Shown: positions 38,310 to 47,740, numbered from the stretch's first letter. The stretch is 64,000 bases of DNA from Riemerella columbina DSM 16469 (GCF_000374405.1 NZ_KB894217.1:24619-88618); one strand, 5' to 3'. The notes: generated from the letters alone by a model not told the origin. Numbers and translations: made by a program.

Positions 38310-39149
38310 TTACTCAAAACGCATAGATACAGGGATTCTAAAATATGATCTTACTGGGGTTCCTTTTATTTTAGCAGGTTCCCAGCGTTCTCTAATTTTT
38401 TTAATGGCGCGTTCTGCTTCCTTATTAAAGTCTGGATTACTACCCTCAGCTCTGATGTCGGAAATACTACCATCTTTTTCCACGACGAAAGTAACCACGG
38501 CTTTTATAATGCCCTCTTTATTCGTCAAAACTTCTGGATCAAAATTTTCGGATACTTTTGTTCTAAAATTATTGATACCCCCAATAAACTTTGCTTCTAC
38601 ATCTACTTTGGTTTGGATTTCATTATTTGGTTTTGGGGTAACCATTTGGTTTGGAGCCACAATCCCTGAGTTTGTAGGTAATTGTAAATCAGGAATTACG
38701 CTACTTGATGGCTTTACGCCTTCTTTATCTTGGATACCAGATGCCGCAGTTTTTAAATCGGTTACTGTCGGTAAGGGTTTTTCTTCTACTGGAGTTCTCG
38801 TAGGATCAGGAACTCTAGTATCCAAAGTTTTTATAGGCTCAGCTTTTATAGGCTTTGTGATGGGCTGAGGCTCAATTTTTTTCTTTTGGACTTCTGGTTC
38901 GCTCGTATCCACAGGTTTTAAATTGACTACAAAGCCGTCAGAGGTCTCTTGAGTGACTTTATGAGACTGTAAATAGAGTGTTGAAACGCTAATAATACTT
39001 CCGAAAATAGCCACACCTGCGATGAGGGCTTTTTTTAGGAAGTAGTCGGATTCCGCTCTAAGGGCATAGGCACCATAGGCTTTGTTGCGGTGAGCAAACA
39101 ATAAATCATTAAGCCGCTCTTGTTCTGTTGGTTTTTGGAAAATTGTCAT
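38310..39149 (-). CDS. TonB-like energy transducer
   Basis: 279 aa from the ATG at 39149; the open frame extends to 39242, but the upstream part looks non-coding, and MTIFQKPTEQERLNDLLFAH is the usual family start (the ATG at 39152 is also possible). The cytosolic HRNKAYGAYALR segment precedes one membrane helix (ALIAGVAIFGSIISVSTLYL), then a long Pro/Lys-rich periplasmic linker, and a C-terminal TonB domain (KAVVTFVVEKDGSISDIRAE, AERAIKKIRERWEPAKIKGT, PVRSYFRIPVSMRFE). It should transmit proton-motive force to outer-membrane receptors. No exbB/exbD is adjacent. Confidence 0.9.
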   Translation of the reverse strand: MTIFQKPTEQERLNDLLFAHRNKAYGAYALRAESDYFLKKALIAGVAIFGSIISVSTLYLQSHKVTQETSDGFVVNLKPVDTSEPEVQKKKIEPQPITKPIKAEPIKTLDTRVPDPTRTPVEEKPLPTVTDLKTAASGIQDKEGVKPSSSVIPDLQLPTNSGIVAPNQMVTPKPNNEIQTKVDVEAKFIGGINNFRTKVSENFDPEVLTNKEGIIKAVVTFVVEKDGSISDIRAEGSNPDFNKEAERAIKKIRERWEPAKIKGTPVRSYFRIPVSMRFE

Positions 39150-39287
39150 CATTTGTTCTAAATTTAAAATCATTAGATAATTAAACACGCAAATGATTAT
39201 TAGTTTTAAGTCTTTTTGCAAAAAGTAATTAAAACTTAACAATTATCTTGCCAAAAATGCTAGTACTTCTCGTTTTATTAAAAAAAA

Positions 39288-40736
39288 TTATTTCTCCCAA
39301 TAATTCGCATTTTTGATGCCTACTTCTTTAGCATTGAATTGAGGTGATTCTTCTCCGCGTTTCTTTTTTTCAACATAATCTTTCCAAACTTTAATGGTGA
39401 TATTGCTTAATAGTAAAATCGCAATAATGTTGACCCAAGCCATTAGCCCTACGCCAATATCTCCAATTTTCCAAGCTAATTGGGCTTCTTTTACCGTTCC
39501 CATATAGGTGGCTCCCAAAAATAATACTCTTAAAATCCAGATGTAAACCTTAGTGTTTTTCTTAAAAATATAGGTAATGTTGGTTTCTGCATAATAATAG
39601 TACGCCATAATCGTGGTAAATGCAAAGAAAAATAAGGCAATCGCTACAAATTCATTACCGAAAGATGGGAAATAGGTAGATACGGCGTTTTGTGTAAATT
39701 GGGTATAATCTTTCCCAGGTAAATGCTCAACGATAATTTGATTGGTTCCTTCGTCTATTACATTATAACTATTGGTAAATAAAATCATCAGTGCTGTACA
39801 AGTACAAATCATCAAGGTGTCTACATAAATAGAAAAGGCTTGTACTAAACCTTGCTCTGCGGGGTGATTAACTCGTGCGGCAGCAGCGGCGTGGGGTGCA
39901 GTACCTTGTCCTGCTTCGTTGGAATAGACACCGCGTTTAACGCCCCAAGAGAGGGCAGCTCCTATAATACCTCCAAAAGCAGCATCAAACCCAAAGGCAG
40001 AATTGATTATCAATTTAAACATCTCAGGGATTTTCTGAATATTTACCCCAATGATATATAACACCATAAGAATGTAAATCCCCGCCATCACAGGGACTAC
40101 GATTTCCGCAATTTTCCCTAAACGCTTAACACCACCAAAAATAATGATCGCCAATAGCGTGATAATGATAGCACCAGGAATATTGATAGAAAAATCAAAA
40201 ATTTGAGTATTTGAAATAGCAAACGCATTGTCTATGGAAGATGATATACTATTGCTCTGTATTCCAGGAAGTAGTAATCCACAACTGATAATAGTAACCA
40301 AAGCAAAAAGGACAGCATACCATTTAATCCCTAACCCTTTTTCAATATAAAAAGCGGGACCTCCTCGGTATTGTCCATTATGGTCTTGTTTGTATACTTG
40401 TCCTAAAGTAGATTCAGCAAATGCTGAGGCAGAGCCTAAAATGGCAATGCACCACATCCAAAATATGGCGCCGGGACCACCCATAGATATCGCTGTGGCT
40501 ACCCCTACGATATTTCCTGTACCTACACGCCCAGAAATAGCTAGTGCAAAGGCTTGGAAAGGTGAAATTCCTTTTTTTGAACCACCTTTATTAAAAAGAA
40601 TATTGAGCATACTTCTAAAGTACCTAAACTGTAAAAATCCAGTACGAATTGAAAAGTATAATCCTGCAAAAGCACACAAGGATATTAAGGCGATAGACCA
40701 AATATAATCATTAATCAGATAAACAATTTCTTCCAT
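39288..40736 (-). CDS. alanine/glycine:sodium symporter (AGCS family)
   Basis: 482 aa with about 11 membrane helices. AGCS signatures are RTGFLQFRYFRSML near the start, AFALAISGRVGTGNIVGVATAISMGGPGAIFWMW, GGPAFYIEKGLG, and YSNEAGQGTAPHAAAAARVNHPAEQG. It imports alanine or glycine with Na+ across the inner membrane. Monocistronic, divergent from ftsK. Confidence 0.93.
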   Translation of the reverse strand: MEEIVYLINDYIWSIALISLCAFAGLYFSIRTGFLQFRYFRSMLNILFNKGGSKKGISPFQAFALAISGRVGTGNIVGVATAISMGGPGAIFWMWCIAILGSASAFAESTLGQVYKQDHNGQYRGGPAFYIEKGLGIKWYAVLFALVTIISCGLLLPGIQSNSISSSIDNAFAISNTQIFDFSINIPGAIIITLLAIIIFGGVKRLGKIAEIVVPVMAGIYILMVLYIIGVNIQKIPEMFKLIINSAFGFDAAFGGIIGAALSWGVKRGVYSNEAGQGTAPHAAAAARVNHPAEQGLVQAFSIYVDTLMICTCTALMILFTNSYNVIDEGTNQIIVEHLPGKDYTQFTQNAVSTYFPSFGNEFVAIALFFFAFTTIMAYYYYAETNITYIFKKNTKVYIWILRVLFLGATYMGTVKEAQLAWKIGDIGVGLMAWVNIIAILLLSNITIKVWKDYVEKKKRGEESPQFNAKEVGIKNANYWEK

Positions 40737-40758
40737 AACTATTTTTTACCTAGAGTCA

Positions 40759-40766
40759 CAAAACTA
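40759..40766 (-). promoter_or_regulatory. symporter promoter -7 box
   Basis: TAGTTTTG on the minus strand, 22 bases before the ATG at 40736. Confidence 0.5.
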
Positions 40767-40853
40767 CAATTTTTTATTTAAAATGGATTTTTGAATTCAT
40801 ATTGTGTGGATTTAAATTCTTGATTTATGTTCGCCATTCTCATTCTTAATTCC

Positions 40854-40861
40854 TAAATTTG
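40854..40861 (+). promoter_or_regulatory. ftsK promoter -7 box
   Basis: TAAATTTG at 40854-40861, 22 bases before the ftsK ATG. Confidence 0.55.
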
Positions 40862-40883
40862 CATTTCTCAATGGAATAAGAAA

Positions 40884-43328
40884 ATGAATAAAACAACAGC
40901 GAATCCCCAATCTGTAAAACAAAAAACTTTGTCTAAGCCACGCATCATCTTTGGACTTGGATTTTTATTGATTTCAGTAATTCTAATATTATCATTTGTT
41001 TCTTACCTTAGTAATTGGCAGTCAGACCAAAGCCAAGCGGGTGAATTATTGGACAAATCGGTGGAATCTTCTAATTTAATTGGTAAATTAGGGGATTGGC
41101 TAGGTAATATTTTTATTTTTGAGAGCTTTGGGGTTGCAGCATTTATTATTGCATTTTTAGTTTTCGTGTTGGGCTGTCTTATTTTAAAAAAGAAATTTTT
41201 TAAACCTTTAAAAACTTTTTCACACGCTATATTTTTTCTATGCTGGTTACCTATTTTCCTAGGTGCTGTTACCAAAGGCGCAGGCGTGATGAGTGGGGTT
41301 TATGGGTTTCAAATTTATGACTATTTAAGCGTTTTTATTGGTAAAGTAGGAACTTGCCTCATTATTATAGTGAGTATACTGCTCTATTTTGTACTGGAAT
41401 TTAACTTAAGACCAAGTGTTATGAAATCCAGATGGCGTAAGTTAAATGACAAGACAGCAATGATGGCTGAAAAACTAAAGCCTAAAGCCCAAGAAGAAGA
41501 GGTAGATTCTCAAGCATCAGAAGATGAATTACCAGAAACAAAAATCGAACATAGGACAGAAGCGAAGGTATCGACGCCAACGCAGGTGGTAGATTTAGAA
41601 AATTTAGAGGTAACCAACTCTAAAACTGAGCCTACCCATATTATAGAAACTCCTAACCATACTACATCCGATGTAGTTATTGAATCCTCTGCAAACAATC
41701 CACCAGAGAAAGTAAAAATAGCGAAAGATTCATTTGAGTTTAGCATTGAAGAACATCAGCCTAGTAATGAACCTCAAAACGAAGTATCAAAAGCAGAAGA
41801 TTTAGTCAATCAGCATGGGTTGTACGACCATAAATTAGATTTGGCAAAGTTCCAAATGCCGACTATTGATTTGCTGAATGATTATGGAAATGAAGAAATT
41901 ACCATTAACAAAGAAGAATTAGAAGAAAACAAGAATAAAATTGTTGGACTGCTCAAGAATTTTAAGATTGGAATTGCTAAAATTAAAGCAACCATTGGTC
42001 CTACTGTTACGCTCTACGAAATTGTGCCAGAAGCAGGTATCCGTGTGTCGTCTATTAAACGATTACAAGATGATATAGCACTTAATTTAGCGGCTTTAGG
42101 TATTAGAATTATTGCTCCTATGCCAGGTAAAGGAACTATTGGTATTGAAGTGCCTAGAAAAAATGCAACGATGGTGTCTATGCGCTCGGTAATTAATTCG
42201 CCGAAGTTCCAAAATACAACGATGGATTTGCCAGTAGTTTTTGGTAAAACTATTTCTAACGAAGTGTTTATGGCGGATCTCGCTAAGATGCCACACTTAT
42301 TGATTGCTGGGGCTACGGGGCAAGGTAAATCAGTAGGGATTAATGCGATACTGACTTCACTATTGTATAAAAAACACCCGAGTGAATTAAAATTTGTAAT
42401 GGTAGACCCTAAAAAAGTAGAGTTATCACTTTATTCTAAAATTGAACGCCATTATTTAGCCAAGCTTCCAGATGTAGAAGAAGCGATTATAACAGATAAT
42501 ACTCATGTTATCAATACTTTAAATTCATTATGTGTTGAAATGGACAACCGCTACGACTTGCTGAAAGATGCGTTTTGTAGAAACCTTAATGAATATAACG
42601 CTAAGTTTTCTCAAAGAAAATTAAATCCAGAACATGGTCACCGCTATTTACCTTATATCGTTTTGGTGGTGGACGAGTTTGCGGATTTAATTATGACGGC
42701 AGGGAAAGAGATAGAACAGCCGATTGCCAGATTAGCACAAAAGGCGAGGGCAGTAGGGATACACCTGATTGTAGCCACTCAAAAGCCTACGGTGAATGTG
42801 ATTACGGGGATTATAAAAGCCAATTTCCCTGCTAGAGTATCGTTTAGAGTGAATTCTAATATGGATTCAAGAACGATTTTGGATACGACTGGTGCTGACC
42901 AACTAATCGGTAAAGGAGATATGTTGATTTCTAATGGGAATGATTTAATTAGGGTTCAATGTGCCTTTATTGATACGCCAGAAGTGGAACGCATTGCAGA
43001 TTTTATCGGGGAGCAAAAAGGCTATGGGGGAGCGTATGAACTGCCAGAATATAGCGGTGAGGAAAGCGGAAATGCCAGTGGCGATTTCAACCCCAATGAA
43101 AAAGACGCGTTATTTGATGAAGCTGCAAGAATTGTAGTGTCTACGCAACAAGGCTCTACCTCTATGCTTCAGCGTCAATTGAAATTAGGCTATAATCGTG
43201 CGGGGAGAATTGTGGATCAATTAGAGGCTTGTGGGATTTTAGGTGGATTTAATGGTTCTAAAGCTAGAGAGGTTCTTATCCCAGATTTGCAGACATTGGA
43301 ACAGTTTTTGGAAGACTTGAAGAAATAA
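40884..43328 (+). CDS. ftsK: DNA translocase FtsK
   Basis: Moves DNA at the septum during division and helps dimer resolution. The 814-aa protein has four membrane helices in the first 180 residues, an acidic/Gln-rich linker (about 190-320), and a RecA-like motor. The motor carries Walker A GATGQGKSVGINAIL at about 475-489 and Walker B LVVDEFADLIM. A winged-helix gamma domain follows at the end (STSMLQRQLKLGYNRAGRIVDQLEACGI). It is the first gene of a unit with lolA, three bases apart. Confidence 0.96.
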   Translation: MNKTTANPQSVKQKTLSKPRIIFGLGFLLISVILILSFVSYLSNWQSDQSQAGELLDKSVESSNLIGKLGDWLGNIFIFESFGVAAFIIAFLVFVLGCLILKKKFFKPLKTFSHAIFFLCWLPIFLGAVTKGAGVMSGVYGFQIYDYLSVFIGKVGTCLIIIVSILLYFVLEFNLRPSVMKSRWRKLNDKTAMMAEKLKPKAQEEEVDSQASEDELPETKIEHRTEAKVSTPTQVVDLENLEVTNSKTEPTHIIETPNHTTSDVVIESSANNPPEKVKIAKDSFEFSIEEHQPSNEPQNEVSKAEDLVNQHGLYDHKLDLAKFQMPTIDLLNDYGNEEITINKEELEENKNKIVGLLKNFKIGIAKIKATIGPTVTLYEIVPEAGIRVSSIKRLQDDIALNLAALGIRIIAPMPGKGTIGIEVPRKNATMVSMRSVINSPKFQNTTMDLPVVFGKTISNEVFMADLAKMPHLLIAGATGQGKSVGINAILTSLLYKKHPSELKFVMVDPKKVELSLYSKIERHYLAKLPDVEEAIITDNTHVINTLNSLCVEMDNRYDLLKDAFCRNLNEYNAKFSQRKLNPEHGHRYLPYIVLVVDEFADLIMTAGKEIEQPIARLAQKARAVGIHLIVATQKPTVNVITGIIKANFPARVSFRVNSNMDSRTILDTTGADQLIGKGDMLISNGNDLIRVQCAFIDTPEVERIADFIGEQKGYGGAYELPEYSGEESGNASGDFNPNEKDALFDEAARIVVSTQQGSTSMLQRQLKLGYNRAGRIVDQLEACGILGGFNGSKAREVLIPDLQTLEQFLEDLKK

Positions 43329-43340
43329 AAATTGAATCTC

Positions 43341-43988
43341 ATGAATACAATATACAAAACTATGCTTGTTTCTGCTGTATCTTTGGCAAGTGCAGCAAGT
43401 CTTTCGGCTCAGAAAATGGATGTTAAAGCCAAATCTCTTTTGGATGCGGTATCAGCAAATTATAAATCTAAAAACAATACCTACTTTAAGTTCCTTTATG
43501 GCTCTGGGAGTAATAATAAAGTGCAACAGACTCAAACGGGTATTTTTTATTCTCAAGGGGCACAATACAAATTGAAAATCATGGACACAGAACAGATTTT
43601 TGATGGTAAAAAGATTTATAATATTAATGAAGAAGACCAAGAAGTTACCACAGCATCGCCAAATGAAGATGCGGTTATGTTTTCCCCAATTAATTATATA
43701 GACGATTATAAAAAAGGCTATGAAATTTCTTATGTAGGGAAAAGAAGCGTGGCAGGAAAATCTGCGGATTTAGTAAAGCTAGTACCCACAAAGCAGAATG
43801 AGGTAAAAGCCGTCTACATTTATGTAGAACCTAATAAAAAGGAATTGGTTAAACTAGAACAATATCAGAAAAATAAAAATGTAGCGGTGATTTATATCCA
43901 AGAATTTAAATACAATCAAAATTTAAGTGCAGATATGTTTACTTTTAATAGAGGGAAATATAAAAACTACCTCATTACGGATTTGTAA
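43341..43988 (+). CDS. lolA: outer-membrane lipoprotein carrier protein LolA
   Basis: Periplasmic chaperone that carries lipoproteins from the inner to the outer membrane. With the ATG at 43341 it is 215 aa; a TTG three codons earlier is also in frame but the ATG gives a better signal peptide (MNTIYKTMLVSAVSLASAAS, then LSAQ). The mature beta-sheet fold shows FKFLYGSGSNNKVQQTQTG, YKLKIMDTEQIFDGKKIYN and VYIYVEPNKKELVKLEQYQK. It follows ftsK directly and is closed by a terminator. Confidence 0.9.
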   Translation: MNTIYKTMLVSAVSLASAASLSAQKMDVKAKSLLDAVSANYKSKNNTYFKFLYGSGSNNKVQQTQTGIFYSQGAQYKLKIMDTEQIFDGKKIYNINEEDQEVTTASPNEDAVMFSPINYIDDYKKGYEISYVGKRSVAGKSADLVKLVPTKQNEVKAVYIYVEPNKKELVKLEQYQKNKNVAVIYIQEFKYNQNLSADMFTFNRGKYKNYLITDL

Positions 43989-44011
43989 ATATTAAATAAA
44001 TTATAGAAAAT

Positions 44012-44038
44012 AGCCACGAAGGTTTTATCTTTGTGGCT
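44012..44038 (+). terminator. lolA terminator overlapping the lptF/G promoter
   Basis: AGCCACGAAG (44012-44021) pairs with CTTTGTGGCT (44029-44038), one G-U pair, followed by a T-rich tail. The loop and right arm contain TATCTTTG (44026-44033), a promoter -7 box for the next gene. Confidence 0.75.
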
Positions 44039-44045
44039 TTTATTT

Positions 44046-44053
44046 TATCTTTG
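44046..44053 (+). promoter_or_regulatory. second candidate -7 box of the lptF/G gene
   Basis: TATCTTTG at 44046-44053 ends four bases before the ATG at 44058, which would give a leaderless mRNA. The alternative box at 44026-44033 would give a short leader. Confidence 0.45.
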
Positions 44054-44057
44054 TCCT

Positions 44058-45509
44058 ATGTTGAAGAAATTAGACCAATACATTATTAAAACTTTCTTTG
44101 GACCTTTTTTGTTCATTTTCAGTGTATTGTTCTTTATTTTTATTGTGAATATCGTTTGGATTAAACTTTATCAGTTTACAGGTAAAGGACTTTCGCCGTT
44201 TGAAATTTCCAAACTATTATTTTATATGAGTGTAACGGTGGTGAGTATGGTACTACCGCTTACCATTCTCTTATCTTCCATTATGACTTTTGGAGAGTTT
44301 GGGGAACGCTATGAGCTGGCAGCGATGAAAGCGGCTGGTATTTCTCTATTTAGAGTAATGAAGCCATTGATTTTTGTATGTACTATTTTGGCAGGAATTT
44401 TATTTTTGTTTTCTAATAATATCGTTCCAGACTTTAATAAGAAGGCAAAAAATATGCTTTATAATATTGCGGTGAATAAGCCTGCTCTTAACTTTACACC
44501 TGGACAATTCATTAACACTATTCCTGGGGCTTCGGCAAAGTTTGATAAAATCTATGGTGAGAATGGAGAGTTTATAGAAGGGATAATGATTCATAAAGAA
44601 GCCTATGGACTAGAAAGCCAACAAACCATTATTGCCAAAAAAGGAAAATTCGTACCTGCACAAAATCGCAATTATTTAAAATTGATTTTAAAAGACGGCT
44701 ATGTCTACGAAAACGAAAATAATAGCTACGACTATAACGACCGTATAAAACAGCCTAATCGCACAGTAAAATTTGATAGCCTAACCCTACATTTTGATGT
44801 GAGCGAATTAGTTAATCAAGCCATTGAAGCAGAAAGTATATCGGATAGTTATGAATTTCAGACTTATCCACAAATCAGCACCACGATTGATAATTTAGAG
44901 AAAGAAAACGAAACTATTTACAGCAATATCAATACCGACTTAGTTTCTCAAATCAGTTATTATCTTACTTTTGACCATTCCAAAACAAAGAAAAAACCTG
45001 TATTACCATTTAAGTTAGATACCCTGAAAAATAAACAACAATTAAAAGTACTTTATAACGCGTACGACAAAATCAATACTTTAAAAGAAGGTAAAAAATC
45101 AAAAGATAGTGAACTTTACGATTTAACAAAATACCGAAGCAAAGTCATTATGTATCAGCAGCGTATATTGGCTTTTCCTGTAACATGTTTGATATTTTTC
45201 CTTATTGGAGCGAGTTTAGGGTCTATTATCCGTAAAGGAGGGGTAGGATTTCCAGTGGTAATCGCCATTATAATTTTCATTATTTTTTATGTATTGAATC
45301 TAAGCGTGGAAAATTTAGCATGGAAAGCCAAACTCAATCCCTATTTAGCCGCGTGGATTCCAGATTTGGTATTAGCACCATTAGGCATATGGCTTACTTT
45401 TAAAGCCCTTACCGATTCTCAAGTTTTAGATGTTGATAAATATAAAACGCTTTTAAAGCCTATAACAAAATTATTCCAAAAGAATAAAGAGCATGCCCGC
45501 TATCAGTAA
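44058..45509 (+). CDS. LptF/LptG family permease
   Basis: Inner-membrane half of the LPS exporter (LptB2FG). From the ATG at 44058 it has 483 aa; nine upstream codons in the open frame overlap the terminator and are not used. Membrane helices lie near 12-35, 55-80 and 95-118, and again at about 365-460. Between them is the periplasmic beta-jellyroll domain. MLKKLDQYIIKTFFGPFLFIFS is the typical start, and GEFGERYELAAMKAAGISLFRVM is the coupling helix that contacts LptB. Whether it is LptF or LptG cannot be told. lptB is 1.5 kb downstream. Confidence 0.92.
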   Translation: MLKKLDQYIIKTFFGPFLFIFSVLFFIFIVNIVWIKLYQFTGKGLSPFEISKLLFYMSVTVVSMVLPLTILLSSIMTFGEFGERYELAAMKAAGISLFRVMKPLIFVCTILAGILFLFSNNIVPDFNKKAKNMLYNIAVNKPALNFTPGQFINTIPGASAKFDKIYGENGEFIEGIMIHKEAYGLESQQTIIAKKGKFVPAQNRNYLKLILKDGYVYENENNSYDYNDRIKQPNRTVKFDSLTLHFDVSELVNQAIEAESISDSYEFQTYPQISTTIDNLEKENETIYSNINTDLVSQISYYLTFDHSKTKKKPVLPFKLDTLKNKQQLKVLYNAYDKINTLKEGKKSKDSELYDLTKYRSKVIMYQQRILAFPVTCLIFFLIGASLGSIIRKGGVGFPVVIAIIIFIIFYVLNLSVENLAWKAKLNPYLAAWIPDLVLAPLGIWLTFKALTDSQVLDVDKYKTLLKPITKLFQKNKEHARYQ

Positions 45510-45549
45510 TTTTTTATTAAAATTATTAGGTAGATTATAAAAAATGTTT

Positions 45550-45557
45550 TATTTTTG
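45550..45557 (+). promoter_or_regulatory. rplS promoter -7 box
   Basis: TATTTTTG at 45550-45557, with a leader of about 67 bases before the rplS ATG. Confidence 0.6.
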
Positions 45558-45562
45558 CACCC

Positions 45563-45629
45563 TGTTAACCAACCTCTGACGAGAGCCGTGTATGTTGCTT
45601 AGCGCTCAACTTTATTTTATTTATTAACA
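45563..45629 (+). promoter_or_regulatory. candidate structured leader of rplS mRNA
   Basis: The leader holds a small hairpin CTCT-GACG-AGAG (45574-45585) and a second pairing GTTG/CAAC (45594-45597 with 45607-45610) around AGCGCT. The tract after it is A/T-rich up to the ATG. Ribosomal protein leaders often bind the protein product. Autoregulation by L19 is an inference. Confidence 0.4.
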
Positions 45630-45983
45630 ATGGATTTAATCAAGTACGTACAAGACAAGTACATTACAAAAAAAGAATTCCCAGAATTCAAAGCAGGGGA
45701 CACTATTACTGCTTATTACGAAATTAAAGAAGGACAGAAAACTAGAACTCAGTTCTTTAAAGGTGTGGTAATTCAGTTAAGAGGGACTGGAGCTACAAAA
45801 ACTTTCACTATTAGAAAAATGAGTGGTGATGTAGGTGTGGAAAGAGTATTCCCAATCAATATGCCTGCACTACAAAAAATTACCGTAGATAGAAGAGGTA
45901 GCGTAAGAAGAGCTAGAATCTACTACTTCCGTAGCCTTAGAGGTAAAAAAGCAAGAATTAAAGATAAAGCTTATATTAAATAA
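45630..45983 (+). CDS. rplS: 50S ribosomal protein L19
   Basis: 117 aa. L19 sits at the interface with the 30S subunit. Family features are FKAGDTITAYYEIKEGQKTR, QFFKGVVIQLRGTGATKTFTIRKMSGDVGVERVFP and RRGSVRRARIYYFRSLRGKKARI. It is transcribed alone behind a strong promoter with a structured leader and ends at a terminator. Confidence 0.97.
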   Translation: MDLIKYVQDKYITKKEFPEFKAGDTITAYYEIKEGQKTRTQFFKGVVIQLRGTGATKTFTIRKMSGDVGVERVFPINMPALQKITVDRRGSVRRARIYYFRSLRGKKARIKDKAYIK

Positions 45984-46002
45984 TATTTGTTTTACACTAT
46001 TA

Positions 46003-46036
46003 AAAAATCCCTTTATGTTTGTAGAGGGATTTTTTT
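46003..46036 (+). terminator. rplS terminator
   Basis: AAAAATCCCT (46003-46012) pairs with AGGGATTTTT (46025-46034) and is followed by T residues. Confidence 0.88.
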
Positions 46037-46053
46037 ATTTATATCCCATTTAT

Positions 46054-46061
46054 TAAATTTG
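46054..46061 (+). promoter_or_regulatory. era promoter -7 box
   Basis: TAAATTTG at 46054-46061, 15 bases before the era ATG. Confidence 0.55.
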
Positions 46062-46076
46062 TCAAAAATAACTTAT

Positions 46077-46952
46077 ATGCACAAAGCAGGATTTGTAAAT
46101 ATTGTAGGAAAGCCCAATGCAGGAAAATCAACGCTACTCAATCAATTGATGGGCGAAAAGCTGGCTATTGTAACTCAAAAGGCACAGACTACCCGACATA
46201 GAATCTTTGGTATCTATAACGAACCCGATGTTCAGATTGTGTTTTCGGATACACCTGGCGTTCTAGAGCCAAAATATGGCTTACAAGAAAAAATGATGGA
46301 TTTTGTAAAAGATTCTTTACAAGATGCCGATGTATTTTTATACATTGTGGATGTTACGGATAAAACGCCAGCATCTGAATTTTTAATAGAAAAACTCAAC
46401 AAAATTCCTGTACCTGTTCTTATTCTTATTAACAAGATAGATCAGTCGAACCAAGAGCAATTGGAGCAAATCATGAACCATTGGCACGACCTGATTCCTA
46501 AAGCCGAAATCCTTCCTATATCAGCATTAAAAGCATTTAATACAGAAATTATTTTACCTAAATTAAAATCTTTATTGCCTGAAAATCCGCCTTATTACGA
46601 TAAAGAACAGTTTACCGATAAGCCCGAACGCTTCTTTGTAAACGAGACCATTAGAGAAAAAATTCTATTGAACTACGAAAAGGAAATTCCTTATTCCGTA
46701 GAAGTAGTTACAGAGTTATTTAAGGAAAAAGAAGGCATTATCTTTATCGATTCTATTATTTATGTAGAAAGAGAGAGCCAAAAAGGTATTGTGATAGGTC
46801 ATAAAGGTGAAGCTATCAAAAAAGTAGGAACCGAAGCAAGGTTAGACTTAGAAAAGTTTTTTGATAAAAAAATTCATCTTAATTTATTCGTTAAGGTTAA
46901 GAAAGATTGGCGCAAAAACGACAGAGATCTTAAGAGTTTTGGGTATAGATAA
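46077..46952 (+). CDS. era: GTPase Era
   Basis: Ribosome-assembly GTPase that binds the 3' end of 16S rRNA. From the ATG at 46077 it has 291 aa; the open frame upstream runs through the rplS terminator and is not coding. G1 is GKPNAGKST, G3 DTPG, G4 NKID. The C-terminal KH domain has IVIGHKGEAIKKVGTEARLDLEKFF followed by KKDWRKNDRDLKSFGY. The domain order is complete. Confidence 0.96.
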   Translation: MHKAGFVNIVGKPNAGKSTLLNQLMGEKLAIVTQKAQTTRHRIFGIYNEPDVQIVFSDTPGVLEPKYGLQEKMMDFVKDSLQDADVFLYIVDVTDKTPASEFLIEKLNKIPVPVLILINKIDQSNQEQLEQIMNHWHDLIPKAEILPISALKAFNTEIILPKLKSLLPENPPYYDKEQFTDKPERFFVNETIREKILLNYEKEIPYSVEVVTELFKEKEGIIFIDSIIYVERESQKGIVIGHKGEAIKKVGTEARLDLEKFFDKKIHLNLFVKVKKDWRKNDRDLKSFGYR

Positions 46953-46978
46953 TCTACCATTTTATAAAGAAATATCGT

Positions 46979-46986
46979 TATATTTG
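46979..46986 (+). promoter_or_regulatory. lptB promoter -7 box
   Basis: TATATTTG at 46979-46986 ends five bases before the lptB ATG, so the transcript may start at the start codon. Confidence 0.5.
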
Positions 46987-46991
46987 TCCCT

Positions 46992-47720
46992 ATGATATTA
47001 CGAGGCGATAATTTAATTAAAGAATACGGACCTAAAAATGTTGTAAAAGGCGTTTCTATTGAGGTAAAACAAGGTGAGATTGTAGGTTTGCTAGGTCCTA
47101 ATGGGGCGGGTAAAACAACGACTTTCTATATGATTGTAGGTTTGGTAAAGCCCACTAAAGGCAATGTATTTTTAGACCAAACCAATATTACCCAAGATGC
47201 AATGTATCGCAGAGCCCAAAAAGGAATTGGCTATTTGGCACAAGAAGCCTCTGTATTTAGAAAATTATCGGTAGAAGATAATATCATGGGCGTTTTGGAA
47301 TTAACCAAATTATCTAAAAAAGAACAACGCCGAAAGTGCGATGAATTAATAGAGGAATTTTCTCTAGAGCATGTACGCAAAAATCGTGGTGACTTACTTT
47401 CTGGTGGTGAAAGGCGACGAACAGAAATTGCGCGTTGTTTGGCAACCAGTCCTAATTTTATTCTTTTGGATGAGCCTTTTGCGGGGGTAGATCCGATTGC
47501 AGTGGAGGATATTCAGAAGATTGTAAGGTCTTTAGTAGAAAAAAATATTGGGATTTTAATTACCGACCACAATGTGCAGCAGACCTTGGCCATTACCAAC
47601 AAAACTTATATTATGTTCGAGGGTAGAATTCTAAAAGAAGGCTTACCAGAAGACCTTGCCAACGACTCAGAGGTAAGAAGAGCCTATCTCGGCGAAAACT
47701 TTAGATTTGAAAAAATATAA
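46992..47720 (+). CDS. lptB: LPS export ABC transporter ATP-binding protein LptB
   Basis: 242 aa. Walker A GPNGAGKTTTFYMIVGL, Q-loop in YLAQEASVFRKLSVEDNIMG, signature LSGGERRRTEIARCL, Walker B FILLDEPFAGVDPIAV and the H-loop ITDHNV. The DNLIKEYGPKNVVKGVS start and GLVKPTKGNV segment are LptB-like. It should energise the permease encoded at 44058-45509. The cobalamin adenosyltransferase gene follows 20 bases later. Confidence 0.95.
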   Translation: MILRGDNLIKEYGPKNVVKGVSIEVKQGEIVGLLGPNGAGKTTTFYMIVGLVKPTKGNVFLDQTNITQDAMYRRAQKGIGYLAQEASVFRKLSVEDNIMGVLELTKLSKKEQRRKCDELIEEFSLEHVRKNRGDLLSGGERRRTEIARCLATSPNFILLDEPFAGVDPIAVEDIQKIVRSLVEKNIGILITDHNVQQTLAITNKTYIMFEGRILKEGLPEDLANDSEVRRAYLGENFRFEKI

Positions 47721-47740
47721 CACTATCCAAAATATTAATT

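Noticed and set aside
45987-46076. 30-codon extension of Era
   Set aside because: It runs through the rplS terminator and the era promoter box.
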